DNA of 64,000 nucleotides from JACVRW01 sp963812415 (GTDB lineage Bacteria; Actinomycetota; Thermoleophilia; Solirubrobacterales; Thermoleophilaceae): NCBI GenBank assembly GCA_963812415.1, contig CAWEVH010000023.1, positions 62,001 to 126,000 of the forward strand, in the 5' to 3' direction. Made by a program: the position numbers and the translations under genes. The notes below the pieces were generated by a model. That model was not told the origin of the DNA, did not search any database, and saw nothing but the letters and a program-made list of their open reading frames with translations. Shown here piece by piece: positions 7,244-15,885 of this stretch. Every line of letters begins with the position of its first letter. Position 1 is the first letter of the stretch.

Positions 7244-9300
7244 CGGCAGGGTCGCGGCGCCCGCACTGGTGGCGCCGTCCACCCGCTGGCGCGGCAAGCC
7301 GGCGCAGGTCGGCGCCATCGTGGCCGTGATGCTGGCCGCCTACTTCCTGCTGCGCGGCGACTACCCCTGGCCCGACGTCGCTCACGTGGCAGGCGCTGCC
7401 AGAGAAGCTCGACGACTTCCAGAGCTGGCTGCTCGACGAGCGCACCGCGGCAAACCCGAGCCTCATCTTCGCGATCTTCGACGGCTTCCGCGCCTTCGCC
7501 GAGTGGCTGGTGACCGGCCTGAACGACGTGCTGCTGTGGCTCACCTGGGCCGGGCGTGATTGCGGCAGGCGTGCTGCTCGTGTGGCGTTTCGGTGGCTGG
7601 CGCCCCGCGCTCCTCACGGGCTTCGCGTTCGTGTCGTTCGCCCTGATGGGGCTCTGGGAGGAGTCGATCCAGACGCTCGCGCTGATGTCGGCCGCGGTGC
7701 TGCTCTCGCTCCTCGTAGGCGTCCCCGTGGGCGTGATCGCGGGGCGGAACGCAGCGCTTCCACCGGGCGATCACGCCCGCGCTCGACGCGATGCAGATCG
7801 TGCCCGCGTTCGCCTACCTGCTGCCGATCGTGATTCTGTTCTCGGTCGGCCCGGCGGCGGCCGTGATCTGCACGATGATCTACGCGATTCCGCCGGCCGT
7901 GCGCATCACCGCCCTCGGCATCCGCGGCGTGACGGCCGACTCCGTGGAGGCCGCGCAGGCACTCGGCGCCACCAAGGCGCAGACCCTCTTCAAGGTCCAG
8001 CTCCCGCTCGCGCGGCGCCAGCTGCTGCTGTCGGTGAACCAGACGATCATGTTCGCGCTCTCGCTCGTGGTGATCGCGGGCCTGATCGGCGGGCGCGGGC
8101 TCGGCGACGTGGTCACGAACGGCCTCTACTCCAATCCCGCGCTCGCCCTGCTCGCCGGCATCGCGATCGTGATCATGGCGATCGCCCTCGATCGCTCGAC
8201 CCAGGCGATCGCGGAGCGCACCGACCCGACCCGCCGCCATCTCACCGACGAGGGCCGCCGGCGCGCGCGCATGCTCACGGCCGCAGTGTTCGGCGGCATC
8301 GTGGCGATCGTGGCGCTCGCCAAGGCGCTCGGCGCGGACGACATCTACCCCGACGAGTTCGAGACGGCCACAACGGTCTACACGGCGACGATCGAGGACC
8401 AGCTGCTCGGCTGGATCCAGGACGGTCTCGACTACGTGCAGGATCCGACTTCGTTCATCTTCGGGATCACCGAGCCGATCGGGAACTTCCTGCTCGAGAA
8501 CTTCCTCGAGCCGCTGCGGCTCGTGCTCACCGAGACGCCCTGGTTCGTGGTGCTGGGCGGGCTCACGGCGATCGCGTTCGTGCTGAGCGGGCTGCGCCCG
8601 GCCATCACCACCTTCCTGATGCTGGCCGCCATCGGCGTGATGGGCGTCTGGGACCCCGCGATGGACACCGCCTCCCAGGTGCTCGTGGCCACGGCCCTCG
8701 CAGTGCTGATCGGGATCGCGATCGGCATCTGGGCGGCCGAGAGCCCGCGCGTTGAGCGCCTGCTGCGGCCGCTACTCGACACGCTCCAGACGCTTCCGCA
8801 GCTCGTCTACATCATCCCGTTCATCTACCTGATGCCGGTGTCGCGCATCCCCGGCGTCGTCGCGTCCGTGCTGTACGCGATCCCGGTGGTGATCCGGCTG
8901 GTGACCAACGGCGATCCGCAACGTCCCTCCGGCGGCGGTGGAGGCCGCCTCGGCGTTCGGCGCCTCGCGCACACAGGTGCTCGCCAAGGTGAAGGTGCCG
9001 CTGGCGCGCGACTCGATCATGCTCGGCGTGAACCAGGGGATCATCATGGTTCTGGCGGTGGTCGTGATCGGCGGGCTGGTTGGCTCGGGCGCATTGGGAT
9101 ACCAGGTCGCGCTCGGACTTCAGCGCAGTGAGTTCGGGCAGGGAGTTGTGGCGTCGCTCGCGATCCTCGCCCTCGGCATCGCGCTCGACCGGGTCACGCA
9201 GGGCCCGGCCGCAGCGCGCAGGAGAGGCGAGGGACGCGGACCCGGGGGCGGTTGGACGCTGCTGAGACGACAAACACAACCACGAGGAGGAAACGTCTGA
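7230..9300 (+). CDS. Double-length glycine betaine ABC permease (two ProW domains), four frameshifts
   Basis: One reading unit of about 690 residues contains two complete BPD_transp_1 permease domains. The EAA loops are EAAQALGATKAQTLFKVQLP (around 7950-8010) and EAASAFGASRTQVLAKVKVP (around 8940-9005). Each is followed by RxxxLxxVNQxIxM and a terminal membrane segment. A linker at 8220-8560 joins them. Coding sense changes frame near 7375, 7550, 7775 and 8920, with no stop-rich stretch between, so I take it as one gene with indel errors. GTG 7230 overlaps the ATPase gene, and the TGA (9298-9300) overlaps the ATG of the binding protein. A tandem fused permease would supply both halves of the channel from one chain. 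Confidence 0.82.
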
Positions 9301-10310
9301 TGGAGGGGAAGAGGATTCGCTTGGTGCTGATCGCGGCACTTGCCCTCGCGCTCGGCCTGTTCGTCGCCGCGTGCGGTGAGGAGAAGGAGGAGGAGAGCTC
9401 TGGCGACGGTGGGTCCGGCAGCGGCGCGTCCGCCGGCAAGGACTGCGGCAAGGTCGTGGTGAACGAGCAGGCGTGGGCCGGCTCGACCGCCAACACCTAT
9501 ATCGCCAAGGCGGTGCTCGAGGACGAGCTCGGCTGCGACGTCGAAATCACCAAGGTCGTCGAGGGCCCCGTCTACCAGGCCATGGCCGACGGCAAGGTCG
9601 ACGCCGTACTCGAGGACTGGGATCACCCGAACGAATACAAGAAGTACGTCGAGGAGGCCGGGACCGTCATTGAAGGCGGCCCGCTCGGCGTGAAGGGGCA
9701 CATCGGCTGGTTCATCCCGAAGTACGTGATGGACGAGAACCCCGAGTTCAAGACCTGGGAGGGGCTGAAGGGCAACGAGGAGCTGTTCAAGACGCCGGAG
9801 TCCGGCGACCAGGGCATGTTCCTCGGCGGCGACCCGAGCTACGTCCAGAAGGACAAGGAGCTGATCGAAGCCCTCGACCTCAACTTCAAGCACGTGACCG
9901 CCGGCGCCGAACCGGCGCAGATCGCGCGCTGGACCCAGCTCTACAAGCAGAAGAAGCCGGTGATCTTCTACTGGTACACGCCGCAGTACCTCAACCAGGA
10001 TTACGACTTGGCCGAGGTGGAGCTGCCGCCGCTCGAGGACAACCCCGGTTGTAAGGAGAATGCGGACGCCGGCGGTGACCCTGAGCAGTACAAGTGTGAG
10101 TACAAGGTGGAGGTTCTCAACAAGCTCTTCAGTAAGGAGTTCGCGGAGAGCGGCTCACCCGCTTACGACATGCTGAAGAAGTTCGAGCTCTCAAATGATG
10201 ATCAGGAGGCGGTTGCCGCAGCCATCGCCGGCGACAAGCAGGACCCCGAGGAAGCTGCCAACGAGTGGATCGAACAGAACCAGGACAAGGTGAACGCCTG
10301 GCTGCAGTAG
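9300..10310 (+). CDS. proX: Glycine betaine-type substrate-binding lipoprotein
   Basis: The 336-residue protein has a lipoprotein signal: basic start, hydrophobic core and lipobox FVAAC with Cys25. An acidic Gly/Ser linker leads into an OpuAC-type binding domain (KVVVNEQAWAGSTANTYIAK; DAVLEDWDHPNEY; HIGWFIPKYVMDENPEF; KPVIFYWYTPQYL). Trp and Tyr side chains in these stretches would form the aromatic cage for a quaternary amine such as glycine betaine or choline. The start is ATG 9300, with GAGGAGG centred about 13 bases upstream and a one-base overlap with the permease stop. It is the last gene of the importer operon and is followed by a strong hairpin. Betaine versus proline or choline specificity cannot be decided here. 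Confidence 0.95.
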   Translation: MEGKRIRLVLIAALALALGLFVAACGEEKEEESSGDGGSGSGASAGKDCGKVVVNEQAWAGSTANTYIAKAVLEDELGCDVEITKVVEGPVYQAMADGKVDAVLEDWDHPNEYKKYVEEAGTVIEGGPLGVKGHIGWFIPKYVMDENPEFKTWEGLKGNEELFKTPESGDQGMFLGGDPSYVQKDKELIEALDLNFKHVTAGAEPAQIARWTQLYKQKKPVIFYWYTPQYLNQDYDLAEVELPPLEDNPGCKENADAGGDPEQYKCEYKVEVLNKLFSKEFAESGSPAYDMLKKFELSNDDQEAVAAAIAGDKQDPEEAANEWIEQNQDKVNAWLQ

Positions 10311-10316
10311 GCCTGC

Positions 10317-11078
10317 TCAGCCGGACGCTCGCGTGACAGGAGGGCCCCGCTGCGTGGGGCCCTCCCCTCCTCCTCGCTCAGTGCCGGCGGCGTGCGGGAC
10401 GGCGAACGCCGCGATCGCGGCGAAGTGCGCGGCCGCCGCCACGACCACCAGCACGTGGAAGATCTCGTGGTAGCCGAAGGTGGCAGGACGCGGGTCCGGT
10501 CGCCGGCGCGCGTAGATCACGGCGCCCGCGGTGTACGCCGCCCCGCCGGCGGCGAGCAGCGCGAGCGCGCCCGCCCCGGTGCGCTGGACGATCTGTGGCA
10601 TGGCGACGACCGAGAACCAACCGAGCGCGATGTATGCGGCCGCCACGAGCCACGCCGGCGCGTCGATCCAGAGCAGCGTGAACACGATTCCCGCCGCCGC
10701 TCCGCCCCAGACCCCGGCGAGCACGACGCTGCTCAGCGGGTCGTCGAGCACGAGCAGGGCGAAGGGCGTGTACGTCCCGGCGATCAGGACGAAGATCATC
10801 GAGTGGTCGAGGCGCCGCAGCCAGGCGCGGACGCCGGGTCGCCACGTCACCCGGTGGTAGAGCGCGCTCGTGCCGAGCAGCCCCGCGAGCGCGGCGGCGT
10901 AGATCGCGCAGGCGACGGTCGCGCGGCCGGCGGGCGCCCAGACGACCAGCGCCGCCCCGGCCACGAGCGCCGCGAAGAACGACCACTGATGGACGACGCC
11001 GCGGAAGCGCGGGCGGGCGCGAGGCGTCGGCCCCGACGCCGGGACGACACGATCGGGCGTGGGAAGCGGCTCGCTCAT
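10317..11078 (-). CDS. Hemolysin III / PAQR-family membrane protein
   Basis: This 253-residue protein has seven hydrophobic segments. It carries the PAQR (YqfA/HlyIII) signatures SALYHR after the second segment, RLDHSMIF before the third, and FGYHEIFHVLV near the end. The His/Asp/Ser residues form the zinc-dependent hydrolase-like centre seen in adiponectin-receptor relatives. The bacterial role is unsettled; the name hemolysin III comes from heterologous expression and says little about function. The start is ATG 11078. The C-terminal tail (Gly/Pro/Arg-rich) is encoded through the hairpin that ends the facing importer operon, so the true stop could be earlier if there is an indel. Divergent from the flavoprotein gene at 11132. 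Confidence 0.9.
   Translation of the reverse strand: MSEPLPTPDRVVPASGPTPRARPRFRGVVHQWSFFAALVAGAALVVWAPAGRATVACAIYAAALAGLLGTSALYHRVTWRPGVRAWLRRLDHSMIFVLIAGTYTPFALLVLDDPLSSVVLAGVWGGAAAGIVFTLLWIDAPAWLVAAAYIALGWFSVVAMPQIVQRTGAGALALLAAGGAAYTAGAVIYARRRPDPRPATFGYHEIFHVLVVVAAAAHFAAIAAFAVPHAAGTERGGGEGPTQRGPPVTRASG
10339..10365 (+). terminator. GC-rich hairpin ending the betaine-importer operon
   Basis: Perfect 10-base arms GGAGGGCCCC and GGGGCCCTCC flank the 7-base loop GCTGCGT, 28 bases after the binding-protein stop. There is no T tract, as is common in high-GC actinobacteria. The hairpin lies inside the 3' end of the convergent hemolysin III-like gene, so it could stop transcription from either side. 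Confidence 0.75.
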
Positions 11079-11131
11079 CTCGTCGATCCTGATCCTAGAG
11101 CGGCCTGCCCGCAGCCGGTAGCGTGCAACGC

Positions 11132-12367
11132 ATGAGCGACCGCTTCGACGTGGTCGTGATCGGCGCTGGCCAGGCCGGGCTCTCCGTCAGCTTCGAGCTC
11201 TCGGCCGCGGGCGTGTCCCACGTCGTGCTCGAGCGCGGCCGGGTGGGCGAGACCTGGCGCGGGCACTGGGAGAGCTTCTGCCTCGTCACGCCCAACTGGG
11301 GCTGCCGCCTGCCGGGCCATCCCTACGACGGGCCGGACCCAGACGGCTTCATGCCGCGCGACGAGATCGTTGCCTACCTCGAGGCGCTACGCCGCGCGCT
11401 CCGGCGCGCCCGTGCGCGAGGGCGTGGAGGTGACCTCGCTCGAGGCGGGGCCCGGCGGCGGCTTCGTGCTGGGGACCTCCGCCGGCGAGCTGGCCACCCG
11501 CGTCGTGGTGGTGGCCACCGGGGCCTACCAGCGGCCCCACCGGCCCGCGGGCGTCGGCCACGCTCCCGCCCGAGCTGCTCCAGCTCGACGTGTCCGACTA
11601 CCGCGCGCCCGGCGAGCTGCCGGAGGGCCCGGTGCTGGTGGTGGGCAGTGGCCAGTCGGGCGCGCAGATCGCCGAGGAGCTCCACGAGGCCGGCCGCGAT
11701 GTCTTCCTCGCCTGCGGACGCGCCCCGTGGCTGCCGCGCCGGATCGGTGACCACGACCTGCTCTGGTGGGCGCTCGAGACCGGGTTCCTGGACCAGCCCG
11801 TCTCCGCGCTCGCGTCGCCGCGCGACCGCCTCGGCGCGAACGTGCTGGCCAGCGGTCGCGACGGCGGGCACGACCTGCACCTGCGCACGCTGCACCGGAT
11901 GGGCGTGACCCTGCTCGGGCACTTCCTCGGCGCCGACGGGCAGACGGCCCGCTTCGCTCCCGATCTCGTCGAGAGCATCGCCTGGGGCGACGCGCGCCAT
12001 CGGCAGCTCGTGGAGCTCGGCCGGCGCCTCGTGGCCGAGCGCGGCCTCCCGGATCCCGGTTTCGAGGACCCCGAGCCGTTCGAGCCGGAGGCGCCCGAGG
12101 AGCTGGACCTGCAGCGGCTTCGGCGCCGTGCTGTTCGCCGGCGGCTTCCGGCCCGGGTACGGCTCTTGGATGCGCGTCCCGGGCGCCTTCGACGAGCTCG
12201 GCTTCCCGATTCACCACGAGTGCGCGAGCACGGCGGCCGACGGCCTGCTGTTCTGCGGCGTCCACTTCCTGCGCAAGCGCAAGTCCTCGCTGTTCGTGGG
12301 CGTGGGCGAGGACGCGGCGGTGGTGGCGCGTCAGGTGCTGGCGCGGCTCAACGGTCGGACGGCCTGA
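11132..12367 (+). CDS. Flavin-containing monooxygenase-like (CzcO-type) oxidoreductase, three frameshifts
   Basis: The start MSDRFDVVVIGAGQAGLS gives the FAD Rossmann GxGxxG. GETWRGHWESFCLVTPNW matches the second FMO/CzcO motif. VLVVGSGQSGAQIAEELHEA is the NADPH Rossmann, and VLFAGGFRPGY with the CGVHFL strand closes the FAD domain. Coding sense changes frame near 11395, 11560 and 12120, and all pieces are collinear with one protein of about 410 residues. Enzymes of this group use NADPH and O2 on S-, N- or ketone-bearing substrates, but many are annotated only as putative K+ transport flavoproteins. The 3' end overlaps the convergent cupin gene by 20 bases. Substrate unknown. Confidence 0.82.
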
Positions 12368-12728
12368 GCCCGAGGCGGAGGTCGAAGCCCGCCGGGGCGT
12401 GCACGTTCAGGACGCGCACCGGCTCGGCCGTGCGATTCGAGAACGTGTGCTCCACGTGCGGCGGCACGAGCACGAAGGTCCCCGCCGGGGCCGGGAACTC
12501 GCCGTCCTCGGTGTGCATCGTGAGCTCGCCCTCGAGCACGTAGAAGGAGTCGTCCTCCGCGTCGTGGCTGTGGAGCTCGGGGCCGTGGCGATGAGGAGCG
12601 ACGGTGATGATCGAGAGGTTGAAGCGCGGCGTGTCGGCGCTGCGGGCGAGGAACTCGACGTTGCCGAGCATGTCTCCCCCGCCGGGCGGGACGACCACGA
12701 TCTCGTTCCTGGAGTCCGGGGCGGCCAT
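12348..12728 (-). CDS. Small cupin-domain protein
   Basis: This 126-residue single cupin has motif 1 HRHGPELHSHDAEDDSFYVLEGEL, with the HxH and Glu metal ligands, and motif 2 PAGTFVLVPPHVEHTFSN with the distal His. Cupins of this size bind a metal and act as oxygenases, isomerases or ligand sensors. There is no fused DNA-binding domain. The start is ATG 12728. A separate small helical-protein gene ends 21 bases upstream on the same strand and may be co-transcribed. Function not assignable beyond metal-binding cupin. Confidence 0.88.
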   Translation of the reverse strand: MAAPDSRNEIVVVPPGGGDMLGNVEFLARSADTPRFNLSIITVAPHRHGPELHSHDAEDDSFYVLEGELTMHTEDGEFPAPAGTFVLVPPHVEHTFSNRTAEPVRVLNVHAPAGFDLRLGLRPSDR

Positions 12729-12749
12729 CGCCCGGAACTCTACGTGGGG

Positions 12750-12953
12750 TCAGCCCTCCTGCGGGCCGGACAGCTCCGCCCGCAGCGTCGCGATCTCGGT
12801 CACGGCCATGGCCACGTAGGCGCTGCGGGTGGCCGCGATCTCGCTGCGCAGGTCGTCCATGTACGCCGAGTCGCTCGAGAGCCCCTCGATCCAGGCGAGC
12901 GCGCGCTCCGCCTCGAGCGCCTGAAGCTCATGCTGTTTCTCAATCGCCGACAT
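12750..12953 (-). CDS. Small helical hypothetical protein
   Basis: A 67-residue product predicted to be almost all alpha-helix (SAIEKQHELQALEAERALAW; EIAATRSAYVAMAVTEIATL), acidic and without Cys or a membrane segment. ATG 12953 is preceded by a weak GGGA. It runs ahead of the cupin gene on the same strand with 21 bases between, so a two-gene unit is plausible. I do not recognise a family. The balanced composition and lack of Arg/Pro runs favour a real gene over a frame artefact. Confidence 0.6.
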   Translation of the reverse strand: MSAIEKQHELQALEAERALAWIEGLSSDSAYMDDLRSEIAATRSAYVAMAVTEIATLRAELSGPQEG

Positions 12954-13063
12954 GGTGTCCCATTTCTATGGCTGTGAGGTGTCGCTTTGGGCGACCCGCG
13001 TCACAGTCGGACGAACGTCACACATGCGGGTATACGCGGGCCCTGCCCAGTCAGTTCACAGGT

Positions 13064-13753
13064 CTAGCTCTCGAGATCGCGCCGCGAGATCGAGCCGGTC
13101 TGGAAGGCGCGCTTGACGAGCTGGACGCGCTTGGCCGAGCGCGGAAGGTCGCCCACCCCGAACTTGTCGAACATCGCGCGCAGATGGGTCTTCACGGCCT
13201 CGACGCTCACGACCAGCTCGTCGGCGATCTCCTGGTTCGAGGCCGGCGTGGCGAAGTCCTGGTCGTCCCGGAAGGGGCGGCAGAGCGCAACGAGCACCCG
13301 CCGCTGCGCGGGCGAGAGCTCCACCGGCCTGAGCTCGTCACTCACCGCGACCGTCTCGACCACCTCCGTCACCGGCGCCCGGAACACGATCGTCGTCTCG
13401 CCGAAGCGCAGCACGTCGCCGTCGGCCAGACGCCGCCGGCCTCGCAGGCGCTCGCTGTTCACGAACGAGCCGTTGCGCGAGAGCCCGTCGTCGACCAGCG
13501 TCCAGTCGCTGCCGCCGATGCGCTCCAGCTGCGCGTGCGTGCCCGACACCTTGGCGTCCCAGTCGAGCGCCAGCTCACAGCCGGGCGCGCGTCCGAGGGT
13601 GATGCGCTCGTACCGGTCGGCCAGCGTCACGATCCGCTGGCCGCCCTCGCCGTCGCGGAACAGCAGGTAGGGCTCGCCGCGGCGGTCGGCGGCGATGCGC
13701 TCCTGGAGCTCGGCCGGCGAGGCGCCGTGGATGTCCACCGGGGAGCCGGGCAC
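13064..13753 (-). CDS. FHA-domain protein with C-terminal LuxR-like helix-turn-helix
   Basis: The product is about 229 residues. The middle carries an FHA phosphothreonine-binding fold (ITLGRAPGCELAL; VSGTHAQLERIG; DGLSRNGSFVNSERL) with the canonical GR, SxxHA and NG residues. The C-terminus (NQEIADELVVSVEAVKTHLR) is a LuxR/sigma-4-type helix-turn-helix. It lies 11 bases after the Ser/Thr kinase gene on the same strand, so the kinase is a likely writer and this protein a reader that turns Thr phosphorylation into DNA binding. The start GTG 13753 is chosen because it follows the kinase stop closely; GTG 13738 is an alternative. DNA target unknown. Confidence 0.87.
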   Translation of the reverse strand: MPGSPVDIHGASPAELQERIAADRRGEPYLLFRDGEGGQRIVTLADRYERITLGRAPGCELALDWDAKVSGTHAQLERIGGSDWTLVDDGLSRNGSFVNSERLRGRRRLADGDVLRFGETTIVFRAPVTEVVETVAVSDELRPVELSPAQRRVLVALCRPFRDDQDFATPASNQEIADELVVSVEAVKTHLRAMFDKFGVGDLPRSAKRVQLVKRAFQTGSISRRDLES

Positions 13754-13763
13754 GGCGACGCGG

Positions 13764-15830
13764 CTAGCCCTTCCCGCGCGGCTCGAAGCTGAGCGCCTCA
13801 CCCATAGGGGTCGAGCGCGTGTGGCCCGCGACCAGCGCGCCGTCGAGCGCGTAGACCGTGTCCCCGAAGCCGACGACGGCCATCCCGTGCCGGGCGGTGC
13901 CGAGCGAGGGGCCACGGGTCCACGTGCGCTCGGCGATGTCGTACACGAGCGTCGTGTCGAGCACGTCGGTGGACGTCTCGCCGCCTACCGCCACGATGCG
14001 CCCCTCGACATAGGCCGCGCCCAGGCCGCCGAGCTCCTCCGGCATGTCCGGCAGCCGCTCCCAGCGGTCGGTGTCGGGGTCGTAGCGCTCGAAGGCCGCG
14101 GTGTTCTTGCCGGCGTCGAGGTCGCGACCGCCGATCGCGTAGACGTAGTCGCCGTCCGAGGCCGCCGCCAGGTGCTCGCGCGGCGTCGGGATGTCGGCGG
14201 CCGGCTTCCAGGTCTCGCCGTCGAAGACCTCGCTGCCCGCCACGAGCCGGTCGTTCGCCTGACCGCCCATGACCACGATCCTGTCATCCGCGACGCCCGC
14301 CCCGCCGGCCAGGCGGGGCTCCCGCATCGATGCGATCTCCACCCACTTGCCTCCGCGGAAGGCGAAAACGCGCTTGGACGAGGAGGCGGTGAGATTCGAC
14401 CCGCTCGGGATCCAGCCGCCCATCAGCACCATCTCGTCGCGGTAGGTCACGGCCATGGCGTGGTGGACGTCGATGGGGAGCTCGGGACCCGTCTTCCACT
14501 GGCGCGTGGTGGTGTCGAAGCCCTCCACGCTCCTGAGCGCCGCCGGCACGCCCGAGGGGCCGTCCCGGAGCCCGCCGAGCACCCAGGCGGTGCCGGCCAG
14601 CACGGTGCCGGGCGCCTGCTGACGGGCGCCGTCCGCCGGCGCGAGCTCGTCCCACGCGGAGGCCGGGCGCGTGTTCGGCGTGGGCGCGGCGGCGCGCTCG
14701 GCGGGGCCGCCGCCCTCCGGATCGTCGTCGTCGCCCCCCAGCAGCAGGAGCGCGCCCGCGGCGACCACGAGCAGCGCGAGGGCGGCGAGCAGGGCCGGGA
14801 TCAGACGCCGGCGCGGCCCGCCCCCGCTCGCGGGCGGTGAGGCCGGCGGCGCCGGCGCGGGCGGCTCGGCCACGGTCTCGGTCAGCGGCTGGGCGGGCCC
14901 GCCCGAGCCGCCGCCCGCAGCGGCGAGGATCGGGCCCGGCGCCGCGACCTTGAACGGGGTCTCCGCGATCCAGCCCGGCCCCCATGTGCCGGAGGCCGCC
15001 GAGGCGAGCTCGACGCCGAGCTCCTCCGCGCTCGCGTGCCGGTCGTCCGGGGAGCGCTCGAGGGCTTTCATGACCACAGCCGAGAGCGCCTCGGGCAGCT
15101 CGGGCGCGACGGCGGGAAGCGGTTCCGGATCGCTGTGCACGCGGCTGTAGAGCATCTGGAGCGGGCTGCTCTCGGGGCCGAAAGGCAGGCGCCCGGCCAG
15201 CAGCTCGTAGAGGACCGTGCCCGCGCCGTACACGTCGGTGGCCGGGCCCGGCTCCGCGCCCTCGGCCTGCTCCGGCGCCATGTACGCCGGCGTGCCGAGC
15301 ACGAAGCCCGAGCGGGTGACGAGCGTCTCCGCGCCGCCGAGCACCTTGGCGATGCCGAAGTCGGTGACCTTTACGAGGCCGTCCTCGGCCACCAGCACGT
15401 TGGCCGGCTTGACATCGCGATGGAGCACGTCGCGCTCGTGTGCGTACTGGAGGCCGGAGCAGAGCGCGAGCACGGCCGCGCAGCCGCCGGGAGCATCGAG
15501 ACCCGCGCGCGCGTACCCCTCGAGCGTGCCTCCGCCGAGCCGTTCCATGACGAGCACGCAGAGCCCGTCCTCCTCGACGAAGTCGAAGATCGGGACGATG
15601 TGCACGTGGCTGAACGAGGCGAGCAGTCTGGCCTCGGCCACGAAGCGATGGCGCACCTTCGAGTCCTCGGCGAGGTCGGGGGGCAGGAGCTTGATCGCCA
15701 CGTCGCGGCCGAGACGGCGGTGGCGGGCCGCAAGCACGATCCCGGTCGAGCCGCGCCCGAGCTCCTCGCCGATCTCGTAGGACGGCAGCGCCGCGGCGAC
15801 CTGATCGAGTACGCCCACCGACCTCAGCAT
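13764..15830 (-). CDS. Transmembrane Ser/Thr protein kinase with extracellular Kelch domain
   Basis: 688 residues. The N-terminal PknB-type kinase is complete: GRGSTGIV (glycine loop), Lys47 in VAIK, HRDVKPAN with Asp139, DFG at 157-159 and the APE-like MAPEQ. A Pro/Ala-rich linker and one membrane segment (about 343-366) lead to an extracytoplasmic domain (about 410-680). That domain holds repeated Kelch blades, e.g. YVYAIGGRDL, RIVAVGGETS and RIVVMGGQAN, each followed by Trp-containing strands. Most actinobacterial relatives carry PASTA or other sensors, so a Kelch propeller is less common. The start is ATG 15830. The FHA-HTH gene directly downstream is a likely substrate. The ligand of the propeller is unknown. 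Confidence 0.93.
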   Translation of the reverse strand: MLRSVGVLDQVAAALPSYEIGEELGRGSTGIVLAARHRRLGRDVAIKLLPPDLAEDSKVRHRFVAEARLLASFSHVHIVPIFDFVEEDGLCVLVMERLGGGTLEGYARAGLDAPGGCAAVLALCSGLQYAHERDVLHRDVKPANVLVAEDGLVKVTDFGIAKVLGGAETLVTRSGFVLGTPAYMAPEQAEGAEPGPATDVYGAGTVLYELLAGRLPFGPESSPLQMLYSRVHSDPEPLPAVAPELPEALSAVVMKALERSPDDRHASAEELGVELASAASGTWGPGWIAETPFKVAAPGPILAAAGGGSGGPAQPLTETVAEPPAPAPPASPPASGGGPRRRLIPALLAALALLVVAAGALLLLGGDDDDPEGGGPAERAAAPTPNTRPASAWDELAPADGARQQAPGTVLAGTAWVLGGLRDGPSGVPAALRSVEGFDTTTRQWKTGPELPIDVHHAMAVTYRDEMVLMGGWIPSGSNLTASSSKRVFAFRGGKWVEIASMREPRLAGGAGVADDRIVVMGGQANDRLVAGSEVFDGETWKPAADIPTPREHLAAASDGDYVYAIGGRDLDAGKNTAAFERYDPDTDRWERLPDMPEELGGLGAAYVEGRIVAVGGETSTDVLDTTLVYDIAERTWTRGPSLGTARHGMAVVGFGDTVYALDGALVAGHTRSTPMGEALSFEPRGKG

Positions 15831-15885
15831 ACGTTCCGGCCAGGCGGGCCACGAGCGGCCCGCCGGAGGCTCCTGAGCGGGCCGA

